Shown here one piece after another: positions 15,940 to 25,416 of a DNA stretch of 64,000 bases (position 1 is its first letter; every line of letters starts with the position of its first letter). A model generated the notes under the pieces. It searched no databases, was not told the origin of the DNA, and saw only the letters and a list, made by a program, of their open reading frames with translations. The DNA is from Acidilobus saccharovorans 345-15 (GTDB lineage: Archaea; Thermoproteota; Thermoprotei_A; Sulfolobales; Acidilobaceae): NCBI RefSeq assembly GCF_000144915.1, contig NC_014374.1, positions 124,001 through 188,000 of the forward strand, written 5' to 3'. Made by a program: the position numbers and the translations under genes.

Positions 15940-18867
15940 ATGGCCCTGCGTAACGACGGGTCCCCCCAGGCAGGAGGGCAGGGCAGGGCCAACGAAGGAC
16001 GCAGCTCAGCGGCCTCAGCAAAATCAGAAGGGAAGGGCGGCGGCAATGATAGGGCCCCAGCAAAACAGCCCCAGAGCCAGAAGCAGCCGGAGCCTGCCAC
16101 GGGTAAGAGGGCGGCCAGAAGCATACTAGACTTCATGAGCGAGCCCAGCGCCCAGGAGCCGCCCCAGACAGCCCAGAGGCCAAAGGCAGAGCGGATCGAT
16201 AAGCAAGAGGCCAGCGAGGTCCCTACTAAGGTTCAGCAGGAGCCGGAGGAGCCGCCAAGAAGCGAGCCTGAGGTTAAGGAAGTTAGACTTCCCGAGACCT
16301 ACGCGTGGTACGCCAGCTCCAATGATTACCTGGTTGAGGCCCAGCAGGGCCAGAGGGTCCCAGGCCAGTGGTGGCTCTTCCAGGAGGAGACCTACGCGGC
16401 CCAGGCGTCAGGCTACCTGCTTGAGGTAAGGTATGACGGCGACCTTGGCAAGGCCGTCGCCTTCATATATGACCCCTCAACAAGTAAAGTGGTTAAGTGG
16501 GTGGACAGGACCGGGCATAAGCCCTACTTCCTGACAAACATGGAGCTCGGGGAGGACGGCAGACCCCCTATAGATTTGACCAAGTACAAGTCCTTCAGCA
16601 ACCTCGCAGTGGTGACCAAGAGGGACCCTATAACCAACCGCGACGTGAAGCTGACTAAGATAATAACCAACGATCCCCTGGCCGTCAAGACGCTGAGGGC
16701 TGTGCTTACAGAGAAGGGCTACAGGGTGTGGGAGGCGGACATAAAGTACTTCCTGAACTACATCTATGACAGCCAGCTCATACCTGGCATGCCGTACGAC
16801 GTGTCTGACAGCTGGAGGCAGAAGGAGTGGAAGCGCAGCGAGGAGTTGGAGAAGCTCATAAAGGAGTCCTTCACCGAGGACCTGAGGGACATGGCGCTTG
16901 ACTGGCAGTACATATTTGAGGAGCCGTCACCCAAGGTCCCTAAGGTCGCCTTCGACATAGAGGTCGTGGCCCCTGGCGAGGGCCGCTTCCCTGAGCCCAA
17001 GGAGGCTGACATGCCGGTAATGAGCGTCTCCATAGTAGATGACAAGGGCAACAAGTCCGTGCTCCTGCTGGCCAGGCCTGCGAGCCGGTTCAGCGGCAGG
17101 CAGAAGCTCGAAGGCGAGGTTGAGCTCTTCGACAGCGAGAGGGCCATGCTGCTCGAGCTGCTGAGGAGGCTGAGCCGCTACGCCGTGGTCTTCACGTTCA
17201 ACGGCGACAACTTTGACGTGCCATATATCTACAACAGGCTGGTAAACCTAGGCGTGAGGCCGGAGGACATACCAATAGTGTTCCTCCAGGACTACGTGAC
17301 CTTCAAGGGAAGGCTGCACGTGGACCTTCACAGGGTCTTTGACATAAAGGCCCTGCAGAGCTACGCCTTCGGCAATAAGTACAGGGAGAAGAGCCTTGAG
17401 GCGGTTTCCGAGGCGCTCCTCGGCCAGACGAAGCGTGAGATCAGCACGTTCCTTAACGACGTGAGCCTTGACGAGCTGGCGGCCTATAACCTTCAGGACT
17501 CAGTGCTGACCATGGGCCTCGTCATCTTCAACAACGAGCTCACCTGGAACCTGCTGGTCCTCCTGATGAGAATAAGCAAGTCAGGCCTTGAGGAGGTCTC
17601 CAGGTCCCAGGTCTCGGCCTGGATAAAGAGCACCCTTTACTGGGAGCACAGGAGGAGGGGCCTGCTGATACCGAGCAGGGAGGACATAGAGAGGATGATA
17701 GGCAAGCAGGCCCCGAGGAGCGCCGCCATAATAAAGGACAAGAAGTACAGGGGCGCCATAGTGCTCCAGCCGCCTCAGGGCGTGTTCTTCAACGTAATAG
17801 TCCTTGACTTCGCAAGCCTGTACCCGTCCGTTATAAGGAACTGGAACCTGAGCTATGAGACTGTCGACAACCCGTACTGCCAGAAGTACGTCGAGGCCCC
17901 TGAGGTTGGGCACAGGATATGCATGGACAGGAGGGGGATCTCAAGCCAGCTCGTGGGACTGCTGAGGGACTTCAGGGTTAAGGTGTACAAGAAGAAGGCC
18001 AAGAGCAAGGACCTAAGCGAGGAGGAGAGGATCTGGTACGAGACCGTCCAGGCGGCTATGAAGGTGTACATAAACGCTAGCTACGGCGTCTTCGGAAACG
18101 AGGCGTTCGCGCTCTACAGCCTCCCGGTGGCCGAGAGCGTCACAGCGATAGGTAGGGCAACGCTGCTTGAGACGCTGCGCAGGGCCTCGGAGCTGAACCT
18201 GCACATACTCTATGGCGACACTGACAGCCTCTTCGTCTGGGACCCGCCGAAGGACGCCCTCAACGAAATAATAAAGTACGTGCAGGAGAAGCTGGGCATG
18301 GACCTGGACATAGATAAGACCTTCAGGCTGGTGCTCTTCAGCGGCCTCAAGAAGAACTATGTAGGCTTTGACGGCGACAGCTACATAATAAAGGGCATGG
18401 TAGCTAAGAAGAGCAACACGCCCGAGTTCATAAAGTTTGAGACGGCCGACGTCATGAAGATATTGAGCGGCCTGCAGCGCCCGGAGGACCTGGAGAAGAC
18501 CCTGGACCTGCTCAGGGAGAAGGTGCAGGAGATATACACTAAGCTCAGGAGGAGGGAGTACACGCTGGACCAGCTCGCCATATCAGTGATGATGAGCAAG
18601 GACCCGATGGAGTACAAGAAGAACACCCCACAGCACGTCAAGGCAGCCCTGCTCCTCATAAACGAGGGCGTCCCCGTCACCAGGGGGGACATAATATCGT
18701 TCGTGAAGACGAAGGATAAGGTGGGCGTTAAGCCCGTGAGGCTTGCAAGGCTGGCCGACGTTGACACTACTAAGTACCTGGAGTACGTGAGGTCAGCCTT
18801 TGAGCAGTTCCTGCTGGCCTTCGGGGTCAGATGGGATGAGATGACTGGCGTCAAGAAGCTCCTCTGA
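15940..18867 (+). CDS. polB: Family B DNA polymerase (PolB1 type)
   Basis: A 975-residue replicative polymerase. A low-complexity Gln/Pro/Ala-rich tail (first 110 residues) is followed by the exonuclease motifs FDIEV (337), FNGDNFDVPY (about 420) and YNLQDSVLT. The polymerase motifs are A DFASLYPSV (623), B NASYGVFG (711), C YGDTDSLF (757) and the KKNYVG thumb signature. All catalytic Asp residues are present, so both activities are expected. Coding character continues 22 codons upstream of ATG 15940, with no ATG, GTG or TTG before the in-frame TGA at 15868. A CTG start at 15874 is conceivable. The gene stands alone. Confidence 0.95.
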   Translation: MALRNDGSPQAGGQGRANEGRSSAASAKSEGKGGGNDRAPAKQPQSQKQPEPATGKRAARSILDFMSEPSAQEPPQTAQRPKAERIDKQEASEVPTKVQQEPEEPPRSEPEVKEVRLPETYAWYASSNDYLVEAQQGQRVPGQWWLFQEETYAAQASGYLLEVRYDGDLGKAVAFIYDPSTSKVVKWVDRTGHKPYFLTNMELGEDGRPPIDLTKYKSFSNLAVVTKRDPITNRDVKLTKIITNDPLAVKTLRAVLTEKGYRVWEADIKYFLNYIYDSQLIPGMPYDVSDSWRQKEWKRSEELEKLIKESFTEDLRDMALDWQYIFEEPSPKVPKVAFDIEVVAPGEGRFPEPKEADMPVMSVSIVDDKGNKSVLLLARPASRFSGRQKLEGEVELFDSERAMLLELLRRLSRYAVVFTFNGDNFDVPYIYNRLVNLGVRPEDIPIVFLQDYVTFKGRLHVDLHRVFDIKALQSYAFGNKYREKSLEAVSEALLGQTKREISTFLNDVSLDELAAYNLQDSVLTMGLVIFNNELTWNLLVLLMRISKSGLEEVSRSQVSAWIKSTLYWEHRRRGLLIPSREDIERMIGKQAPRSAAIIKDKKYRGAIVLQPPQGVFFNVIVLDFASLYPSVIRNWNLSYETVDNPYCQKYVEAPEVGHRICMDRRGISSQLVGLLRDFRVKVYKKKAKSKDLSEEERIWYETVQAAMKVYINASYGVFGNEAFALYSLPVAESVTAIGRATLLETLRRASELNLHILYGDTDSLFVWDPPKDALNEIIKYVQEKLGMDLDIDKTFRLVLFSGLKKNYVGFDGDSYIIKGMVAKKSNTPEFIKFETADVMKILSGLQRPEDLEKTLDLLREKVQEIYTKLRRREYTLDQLAISVMMSKDPMEYKKNTPQHVKAALLLINEGVPVTRGDIISFVKTKDKVGVKPVRLARLADVDTTKYLEYVRSAFEQFLLAFGVRWDEMTGVKKLL

Positions 18868-19042
18868 AGCGTCAGCCCTCACACGGTTCCTCATCCCATG
18901 GGTCGGGCCGAAGTCGCTCTTCATCCGCCGCCTCCTCAGCTGTGGAAGAAGTTTAAGTGCTCTGAGCTCCACTGCTAAGAATTGAAAGGCCTTCGCGCAA
19001 AGGAAAACATAGCGAAGAACACTAAAGTTAAAGAAAATCAGG

Positions 19043-19047
19043 AAAAA
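19043..19047 (-). terminator. T5 terminator after the 19.1-kb hypothetical gene
   Basis: GCCCTTTTTCC on the minus strand lies about 20 bases beyond the stop of the gene at 19067. Confidence 0.4.
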
Positions 19048-19066
19048 GGGCTATAGGCTTTCGTCA

Positions 19067-19585
19067 TCACTTGGGGCTCCTTATGCCCCACAGCTTCCTG
19101 GCGGTGACCTTGAGGCCCGCACTTATGGCGTCAAGTATCTTGGGGTTCAGCTGCATCCTGGCCCTCGCTGGGGGCGGTGATATCTTGCTCAGCTGCAGGC
19201 CCAGGCTCAGCACTGAGCTCAGCACCTCGCGCGAGCCTGGGTACTTGGTGCCCCCTATGAGGTCGGCGAAGTAGGGCGCCCACGCGGTTGGGTCCCTGCT
19301 CCTCCTAGTTATCACCAGGAAGCCTCCAACCGCGGCGCCGACCTCAGGCTTTATCTTGTATGACGTGTAGTTGCCGGTGCTGGCCTCCTCCTCTATGTAG
19401 TTGCCGTTCTTAAGTGCCGTGGAAAGCATGTCAAAGAGCTGCTGCGCCTTCCTGCCGCCTATCCTTACCAGGGTGGCCTCCCTTCCCTGAGATCCTGGCC
19501 CCCTGAACTGTATGATTAGCCCCCTAGCTGTCTTCCTGAGCACGAGCCTGTACAGCACGGGCTTAGAGCTCTCCTCTGCCGCCAA
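19067..19585 (-). CDS. Conserved hypothetical protein, 172 aa
   Basis: I do not recognise a family. The product is basic and soluble. Residues 10-50 alternate beta strands (YRLVLRKTARGLIIQF, EATLVRIGGRKAQQLF), and later come GAAVGGFLVITRRSRDPTAWAPYFADL and a helical end. The early part resembles a small beta-sheet nucleic-acid-binding fold, but this is only impression. It ends in tandem TGA TGA stops and a T-run. It converges on polB across 200 bases that hold nothing else recognisable. Confidence 0.6.
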   Translation of the reverse strand: MAAEESSKPVLYRLVLRKTARGLIIQFRGPGSQGREATLVRIGGRKAQQLFDMLSTALKNGNYIEEEASTGNYTSYKIKPEVGAAVGGFLVITRRSRDPTAWAPYFADLIGGTKYPGSREVLSSVLSLGLQLSKISPPPARARMQLNPKILDAISAGLKVTARKLWGIRSPK

Positions 19586-19713
19586 CCTAGCTCACCTCTA
19601 CGACTCACAGAGTTAGTGACAGCCAGCTAAATTATAGTTTTCCTCCGCGAAACGGGGGCTATCAGCTTCTGCGAGCATTGTCTGGAAATACCGCCACGTG
19701 AGACGTCATAATT

Positions 19714-19719
19714 AAAAAA
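19714..19719 (-). terminator. T6 terminator of the symporter gene pair
   Basis: CACCTTTTTTAATT on the minus strand lies 33 bases after the stop of the symporter gene. Confidence 0.5.
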
Positions 19720-19751
19720 GGTGAAACAATGACCTGTAGCTGACTAAATGG

Positions 19752-21260
19752 TCACTTACTGGGCCTCCAGCCGGCAGCGTAGGCTATAGCCGTGCCCAGG
19801 AGCACTACAGCTATGTTTATTGCAAGCGATATGATGCCTATGTATATCGAATGCCCAAACACAGGGTAGGCTGACTTTGTCAGCGGGCCGAAGTGATTGG
19901 CCAGGAGCAGCAGGTATATTCCTGATAACATACCAGCAACCCACCCTGCAATTAGGGAGTGCTTGTTCAGCTTCCTCGTCAGGAGGCCCAGGAACACCGG
20001 TGGAAGGGTCTGCAGTATTATGATCCCTCCAGTGAGCTGAAGCTGAATTGCATACGTCAGCGGGGTCACGAACACGAAGCCCAGGGCGAGGAACTTGAAG
20101 AACACCGAGGCCCACTGCGCGGCCCTGGTCTCCCCCCTCTCGCTGAGCCTGAAGAATGGCTTTATTAAGTTCCTGACCAGCAGGTTGGCCTGAGCTATGG
20201 CCATTATAGCAGCTGGCACCATGCCGCCAACGAATATGCCCAGGAGCACTAAGCCGGCGAACCACGACGGCAAGGTGGCCACCGCGAGGGCTGGAACAGC
20301 TAACAGGCCCCTCTCGGCGGCCGGGAACTGGGAGAGCAGGCTCTCGGCGCCCGGGGAGGCGTAAACCAGTATGCCCAGCAGCGCGAGTATCGCAAGCCCT
20401 ATGCCGTAAAGGGGCAGGAGCGCCGTGCTGTACCTGAGCGCCTTCCTGGACTCCGAGCTGAGGGAGCCGTTAACCGCGTGTGGGTAAAGATAGAGTGCCA
20501 GCGCGCTCCCTATGAAGAGGCTCTCATAGGCTGAGGCGAACGCGGGCTTGAGGTACTCAGTGCCGCTGATAAGGTTGTGCTTGGCAGCTGCGCTGAAGGC
20601 CGCGGAGAAGCCGCCATTTATCGAGAGCGGCACTATAATAATGAGCGATATGACCCCAAGCCACACCAGCACGTCCTTGAACACGGCCCCGAGGGCCGAG
20701 CCCCTGAGGCCGCTCGTGTAGGTGAAGGCGGCCAGTATTATGAATGCCACCACCAGCGCTATCTCAGAGATCCTTGTGGCGCTTGAGAGGCCGGTCATCA
20801 TGACCTCCAGCACGGCCCTCATGCCGTCTATCTGAAGGGCTATGTAGGGCAGCTCCGCCACTATGCCCGTTACAGCAACAAGTATAGCTAGCGTCACGGA
20901 GTTGAACTGGTCCTGGACGAAGTCAGCGGCCGTTATGTACCCCTTCTCCCTGGACTTGTCCCAGAGCATAGTCATAAACAGCATGGCGACGGCGAAGGTT
21001 ATGGCTACGTAGGGCACCGCAAAGAAGGCTATGGCGCCCTGGGCATACTCGAGCGATGGGACGGCCACAAAGGTATACGCCGTGTAAAGGTCGGCGCCTA
21101 TGAGGAACCATGCAAGGAACACTCCAAGCCTCCTGCCGGCCAGGGCCCACTCGTGCAACTGGGCTAGGTTGCCCCTCCTCCACCTGGCCCCGTAGAAGCC
21201 CAGGAACACGAAGACCACAAAGAAGGCCCAGAACGTAACCCAGCCGGCGATGCCCAGCAT
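19752..21260 (-). CDS. Sodium:solute symporter (MctP-like)
   Basis: A 502-residue integral membrane protein with 12-13 hydrophobic segments of the SSS family. Visible are the first-helix GWVTFWAFFVVFVFLGFYG region, the family segment ARRLGVFLAWFLIGADLYTAYT near residue 45, and conserved GLxGSALGAVFKDVLVW. Related carriers take up lactate, pyruvate, acetate or amino acids with sodium or protons. The adjacent upstream gene encodes a small two-helix protein of the DUF3311 type, a known partner of MctP-like permeases, which favours monocarboxylate transport. The two genes are six bases apart and are surely co-transcribed. Confidence 0.85.
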   Translation of the reverse strand: MLGIAGWVTFWAFFVVFVFLGFYGARWRRGNLAQLHEWALAGRRLGVFLAWFLIGADLYTAYTFVAVPSLEYAQGAIAFFAVPYVAITFAVAMLFMTMLWDKSREKGYITAADFVQDQFNSVTLAILVAVTGIVAELPYIALQIDGMRAVLEVMMTGLSSATRISEIALVVAFIILAAFTYTSGLRGSALGAVFKDVLVWLGVISLIIIVPLSINGGFSAAFSAAAKHNLISGTEYLKPAFASAYESLFIGSALALYLYPHAVNGSLSSESRKALRYSTALLPLYGIGLAILALLGILVYASPGAESLLSQFPAAERGLLAVPALAVATLPSWFAGLVLLGIFVGGMVPAAIMAIAQANLLVRNLIKPFFRLSERGETRAAQWASVFFKFLALGFVFVTPLTYAIQLQLTGGIIILQTLPPVFLGLLTRKLNKHSLIAGWVAGMLSGIYLLLLANHFGPLTKSAYPVFGHSIYIGIISLAINIAVVLLGTAIAYAAGWRPSK

Positions 21261-21266
21261 GCCTTC

Positions 21267-21494
21267 TCACCTCCCGCTGAGCCACCTTTCCCACAGGACT
21301 GCAGCTACGATGAACAGTAGCGACGATATCACCAGCCAGAGCGTCTGGTACCAGTAGAAGAACGGAACGCCCCCAAGGGACGGGCTGACAAAGTCATAGG
21401 TTGTATATGCCATGTAGGCTATGAGAGGTATTATAAGGAGTATTGCGATCACTACCTTCTGTCCTACGGTAAGCCCTCCGCTCATCTCTATCAC
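21267..21494 (-). CDS. Small two-helix membrane protein, DUF3311 type
   Basis: A 75-residue protein with two hydrophobic helices (residues 12-32 and 48-68) and the FFYWYQTLW connector seen in DUF3311 proteins. These are accessory subunits encoded next to SSS permeases. A GTG at 21494 or the ATG three codons later can serve as the start; the ATG follows GATAGAG. An imperfect inverted repeat, CTAGG-AATA-CCTAG, lies at the very start (21494-21507). The AT-rich stretch upstream (21510-21570) contains several TATA-like words for the operon. Confidence 0.75.
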   Translation of the reverse strand: MIEMSGGLTVGQKVVIAILLIIPLIAYMAYTTYDFVSPSLGGVPFFYWYQTLWLVISSLLFIVAAVLWERWLSGR

Positions 21495-21655
21495 TAGGAA
21501 TACCTAGACTTGTATACATTTTTTATGCTTTTTTCTTAGCTCATATATGTTTTATCTTTTTATTATTTAAGACTCTAACTAAAAGGCCTTGGGTTTCCAT
21601 CGCGGCCTGAACGTTATTTAACTAAGCCTGAGAGCAGGAGAGGCAGGGTCAGGCA

Positions 21656-21877
21656 TTGCAGGGGGCCGGCGAGGGCTATCCAAGGAAGTTAGTAATAGGG
21701 GATATCAACAACATGTGGATAGAGTATGACAAACAGAGCGACACACTATATATAGGGTTCAGCGACAAGGAGGCCGAGGAGAGCTTCATGCTCGACGATG
21801 GGACGATAGTTAACGTCAGCGGCGACGAGCTGATAAGCATAGTTATACAGAACGCCAGCAGCAGGCTTAACCTCTAG
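21656..21877 (+). CDS. DUF2283-family small protein
   Basis: The core MWIEYDKQSDTLYIGFSDK and LDDGTIVNVSGDELISIVI matches the compact beta-rich DUF2283 fold, whose function is unknown. Family members usually begin at the MxIEYD segment, here ATG 21713. A TATA-like GTTATTTAAC at 21612-21621 better fits the TTG at 21656, which would give a 19-residue lead. Homologues are often found beside toxin-antitoxin genes, but no partner is visible here. Its 3' end overlaps the convergent coiled-coil gene by four bases. Confidence 0.7.
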   Translation: MQGAGEGYPRKLVIGDINNMWIEYDKQSDTLYIGFSDKEAEESFMLDDGTIVNVSGDELISIVIQNASSRLNL

Positions 21878-22326
21878 CCGCTCCTCCTTACCTTTGAGGA
21901 CACGCTGACGAGAACTTCCTGTATCAGCCCCGTCACCCTTCCAATGCCGTCAATGTCCTCACTTACGTCAACTACCCTGCTCGCCGCCGACAGGAGCTCC
22001 CTCTCCCTCCTTGAGCCTGCCATGAGGTAGTAGCCCAGGAGGGCCTCCATGTAGTCGTCCCTTGCAAGGCAGCACCCGACGAGCATCTCGTACTCCCTGG
22101 TGGCCTTCTCTATTCCCTCCCTGGCGCTCCTGATGGACCTGATTGTGTCCTCTATCTGCTCTACCATGCCCTCCCTCTCTTCATCCCTCAGCGACATGTA
22201 CTGGTTAAGCTGCCCCCTCATCCTCTCCAGGAGATCTGCGTGCTCCTGGAGGGCCTGGGCCGCCCTAGTAACGTTGAACTGAATAAGTTCAGTTATGTTA
22301 CCGCAGTTCACCTTGCAGTCGCTCAC
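21874..22326 (-). CDS. Helical hypothetical protein, 150 aa
   Basis: No family recognised. The product is almost wholly alpha-helical and rich in Glu, Arg and Leu, with a long amphipathic helix (residues 15-85). It has four Cys: two near the N-terminus (CKVNC) and a CC pair near residue 85, possibly a metal or disulfide site. Its start overlaps the stop of the AbrB-like gene by four bases (ATGA type), so the two are translated from one message and probably act together. Confidence 0.6.
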   Translation of the reverse strand: MSDCKVNCGNITELIQFNVTRAAQALQEHADLLERMRGQLNQYMSLRDEEREGMVEQIEDTIRSIRSAREGIEKATREYEMLVGCCLARDDYMEALLGYYLMAGSRRERELLSAASRVVDVSEDIDGIGRVTGLIQEVLVSVSSKVRRSG

Positions 22327-22670
22327 TTCGGGGACCTCACTGACACGGTGCTCCTGTCGGCTATTCCGTGCTCCCTCATTTCGTCAGGGTTGGCCCACAC
22401 CGAGGTGTCGTCGTCCGTGGACTCATCTATGGCTGCCTTGAGCCTGAGCCTTATCTTGCCTCCCACGGCTATCTCAGCCTCATCAGTTATGCCGAGCTCC
22501 GTGGCCAACTTCTTGGAGATCCTTAGGGTCCCCTGCTCGACCGCAGCGTCATGTATGAGCTTCACCCTCTTCTCCTGTATCTTGGACTGCTTCGAGTAGA
22601 GGGTAGACGCGGGAGGTATGAAAGACAGCATCTTGCCGATGTCCACTTTACCCTCGTCACCCGAGCTCAT
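22323..22670 (-). CDS. AbrB-like swapped-hairpin protein, 115 aa
   Basis: Residues 45-80 read as an AbrB/MazE-type hairpin: GTLRISKKLATELGITDEAEIAVGGKIRLRL. In the usual order, strand, helix LATELG and strand fold as a dimer. The surroundings are polar, with an N-terminal lead (FIPPASTLYSKQSKIQEKRVK) and a tail ending VSVRSP. A DNA-binding or antitoxin-like role is inferred only from this fold. It lies five bases downstream of glyS and overlaps the helical gene below it, so the three form one unit. Confidence 0.55.
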   Translation of the reverse strand: MSSGDEGKVDIGKMLSFIPPASTLYSKQSKIQEKRVKLIHDAAVEQGTLRISKKLATELGITDEAEIAVGGKIRLRLKAAIDESTDDDTSVWANPDEMREHGIADRSTVSVRSPK

Positions 22671-22675
22671 GGTCT

Positions 22676-24427
22676 CTACCCTTCAGGCTCTACAGGCTTC
22701 CCGAGCTGAGCTATGTCCACCAAGTTATAAATAAATTTCTTCAAGGCCTCGGGCGCGTCCTCAAGCCTGAGCCTGACCTGGCGCCACGTGTCCCTGTCCC
22801 TCAGGGTCACAGTGCCATCCTCAAGGGTCTGGTAGTCAACCGTGAAGGCCGCCGGCACGCCTATCTCGTCCGCCCTCGCGTACCTCTTGCCAATGCTGCC
22901 CGAGTCGTCGTAGAGCACAGTGAAGCCCGCGGAGACCAGCAGGTCCCTGAGCTGCCTGGCCCTGGCCTCGAGCTTCTCCTCGCCCTCTATTAGCGGGAAC
23001 ACAGCGGCGTCCACGGGCGCCAGGTACCTCGGCAGGGAGAGCACTACCCTGCCCTCCTTCTCCCTGTAGGCCCTCTCAAGTGCCACGTAGAGCAGCCTGT
23101 CGGTGCCAAAGGAGGGCTCGACCACGTGGGGTGTGTAGCTCCTGCCGCTGACCTTCTGCTCAACCTCCACTATCTTAACTGCCGAGGCGGGGAACTCGAA
23201 GTCCCCCACCCTGAGCTTGCCCATCTCCCTGAGCTGCCTCTCGGCCTCCTCCGCGGGCAGCGACTCAGCCAGCTTGACAGCCTCGGAGGCCCTTGACCTG
23301 TAGGTGCGGCCCGCGTACGCTAGGTCCACGAGCACCTTCTTCACCTTCTCAACGCGGGGCTCCTTGTAGGGCTCAAACACCTTCAGGTCCTGGCCGCTGT
23401 ACTTCATGTGCCTGCTGAGGTCGTAGTCACCCCTGTAGGCGTAGCCGGCCACCTCCACCCAGCCCCACCTTGAGGTCCTGACGAGCTGGTCGAAGACCTG
23501 CGTGGCGTAGTGGGCCTTCTCCTTGGGCCCCTTCTCCTCGAAGAAGGTCTCGTCCTCGGTCACACCTATGTACTTAACGAGGTCGAGGCCCACGGTCATC
23601 CAGTAGGCCATGCATGGGTGCGCCACGACCTTCTTCTCTATGAGCTCCCTCACCGTGAACTCCTGCGGCCCCCCGCCCTCAAGGCGGACCTTGTACTGCC
23701 TGACCCTGAGCTTGCGGTCCATCACCCTGTCTAGGTTTGGGCACTGGCCGCTCTGGGGGTCGAAGAAGAACTCCATTTCCATTATCGTGAAGTCCCTCAG
23801 CCTTATCATGCCCTGCCTTGGGCTTATCTCGTTCCTGCCGACCCTGCCAACCTGGGCTATGCCGAGCGGCATCCTGTTCCTCATGGTCTCGAGGACCCTC
23901 CTGAAGCTGACGAACATGCCCTGGGCCAGCTCTGGCCTTATGTAGCCCACGCTCCCCTCGTAGGGGCCTATCTGGGTCTTGAAGAGGAGATTGAACGTGC
24001 TCACCTCCGAGAGCTCGCCCCCGCAGACGGGGCACCTTATGTTGTTCTCCCTTATCTTCCTGGTCAGCTCCTCCGGGCTGAGCCCCTCAGCGCTGACCTT
24101 AAGGGCGTCCTCGACCAGGTGGTCAGCCCTGTATATCCTGCCACACTTAGTACATCTGACAACGGGGTCGGTGAAGCTCTCCACGTGGCCGCTCGCCTCG
24201 TAGACTATGGAGGGCCCCACTGCGGGGGTCTCTATCTCTACAACGTAGTCCTGGTGGTTGAACACAAAGAGCCTCCTCCAGGCCTCTATTATCTTGCGCT
24301 TCACAGTCAGTCCGTATGGACCTATGTCATAGAACCCCGCGAGTCCGCCGTAGATCTCGTAGCTGGGCCAGAAGAACCCCCTTCTCTTAGCAAGGTCGAC
24401 TATCTTGTCATAGATGTCCTCCGTCAA
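22676..24427 (-). CDS. glyS: Glycyl-tRNA synthetase, alpha2 class II
   Basis: A 583-residue enzyme charging tRNA-Gly. It starts with the KRRGFFWPSYEIYGGLAGFYD segment of the archaeal/eukaryotic type and has a Cys4 zinc insert (CTKCGRIY and CPVCGGEL, near residues 92-150). Class II motifs include ELAQGMFVSFRRVLE, RNRMPLGIAQVGRVGRNEISPR and, for motif 3, EPSFGTDRLLYVALERAY. The C-terminus is the anticodon-binding domain (GSIGKRYARADEIGVPAAFTVD). The length is normal. It heads a three-gene unit and is divergent from agmatinase. Confidence 0.95.
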   Translation of the reverse strand: MTEDIYDKIVDLAKRRGFFWPSYEIYGGLAGFYDIGPYGLTVKRKIIEAWRRLFVFNHQDYVVEIETPAVGPSIVYEASGHVESFTDPVVRCTKCGRIYRADHLVEDALKVSAEGLSPEELTRKIRENNIRCPVCGGELSEVSTFNLLFKTQIGPYEGSVGYIRPELAQGMFVSFRRVLETMRNRMPLGIAQVGRVGRNEISPRQGMIRLRDFTIMEMEFFFDPQSGQCPNLDRVMDRKLRVRQYKVRLEGGGPQEFTVRELIEKKVVAHPCMAYWMTVGLDLVKYIGVTEDETFFEEKGPKEKAHYATQVFDQLVRTSRWGWVEVAGYAYRGDYDLSRHMKYSGQDLKVFEPYKEPRVEKVKKVLVDLAYAGRTYRSRASEAVKLAESLPAEEAERQLREMGKLRVGDFEFPASAVKIVEVEQKVSGRSYTPHVVEPSFGTDRLLYVALERAYREKEGRVVLSLPRYLAPVDAAVFPLIEGEEKLEARARQLRDLLVSAGFTVLYDDSGSIGKRYARADEIGVPAAFTVDYQTLEDGTVTLRDRDTWRQVRLRLEDAPEALKKFIYNLVDIAQLGKPVEPEG

Positions 24428-24483
24428 TCCTGTTCACTTCCCGCGCTCCCTCTGTGCATGAGGTTTTAATCTATTGAAGCGAC

Positions 24484-25416
24484 ATGACCAAGGGGACTGG
24501 GATGGGGCTCGGAAGGCTTTACATAACCACGGCTAACAGGCAGTTCGCCGGCATAGAGGGTAACCCGAAGTCTAAGTATAGGATAATAGGGGTCCCCTAC
24601 GACTCGACGACGAGCTTCCGGCCCGGCACCAGGTTTGGCCCTGACGCCGTCAGGCTCGCCGCTGCTGGGCTCGAGAGCAACAGCGCCTTCATAAAGGACG
24701 TCTACCTCGAGGACCTGTCTCCCCTCGATGAAGGCGACGTCGCTGTCTCTATTGGGGACACCGGCGAGACCCTTGCTAGGGTCGAGGCCGTGGTGAGGGA
24801 GCTGGCCTCGGCGGGCCTCCCAGTTATGATAGGCGGCGAGCACACAGTTACGCTCGGCGCCCTCAGGGCCCTGGCTGACAGGAAGCCCTGCGTTGTCATG
24901 TTTGACGCGCACCTGGACCTCAGGAACGAGTACCTTGGCCTCAAGGTGGGGCACGCGACCTTCATGAGGAGGGCCCTGGAACAGGTCAACATACCCAGGC
25001 TAATTTACATAGGCGCCAGGGCGTTCTCAAGGGAAGAGCTAGAGTTCGCCAGGTCCAAGGATAACATAATAACCATCTTTGGGCCCTCTGACCTCATCAC
25101 CTTGGGCCCCATCAACGTGGCCTCCAACGTGCTGTCAGCCCTCAAGAGTTGCGAGAGCACATACCTGACTGTAGACATGGACGCCTTCGACCCTGCCTAC
25201 GCCCCAGGCGTCGGCAACCCGGAGCCCCTGGGGCTAGCGCCGTACGAAGGGCTCTACCTGGTGTCCCGTATAGTTGACGAGAGGCTTATCGGCATGGATG
25301 TGGTCGAGGTCTCGCCCCACTATGACCCAGGAGGTGGGACGGCGGCGCTAGCCGCCAAGGTATTAATAGAGGCCATGCTTAAGCACTACGTATCGCGGGC
25401 TAAGGCCTCTAGATAG
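24484..25416 (+). CDS. speB: Agmatinase / arginase-family ureohydrolase
   Basis: A 310-residue ureohydrolase. The manganese ligands are visible: GGEHTV near residue 118, the FDAHLDLRNE loop (Asp, His, Asp) near 140, and TVDMDAFDPAYAPG near 232. The terminal segment GMDVVEVSPHYDPGGGTA is typical of SpeB-type agmatinases rather than arginases. The reaction is agmatine to putrescine plus urea, in the archaeal polyamine route. The start ATG 24484 is five bases after a weak ribosome site; ATG 24505 would also be possible. It converges on rpo12 with an eight-base overlap. Confidence 0.9.
   Translation: MTKGTGMGLGRLYITTANRQFAGIEGNPKSKYRIIGVPYDSTTSFRPGTRFGPDAVRLAAAGLESNSAFIKDVYLEDLSPLDEGDVAVSIGDTGETLARVEAVVRELASAGLPVMIGGEHTVTLGALRALADRKPCVVMFDAHLDLRNEYLGLKVGHATFMRRALEQVNIPRLIYIGARAFSREELEFARSKDNIITIFGPSDLITLGPINVASNVLSALKSCESTYLTVDMDAFDPAYAPGVGNPEPLGLAPYEGLYLVSRIVDERLIGMDVVEVSPHYDPGGGTAALAAKVLIEAMLKHYVSRAKASR

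Noticed and set aside
19045-19072. C/D-box RNA (GTGATGA...CTGA) at the end of the 19.1-kb gene
   Set aside because: The C-box letters are tandem stop codons, and box spacing does not fit a two-guide RNA.
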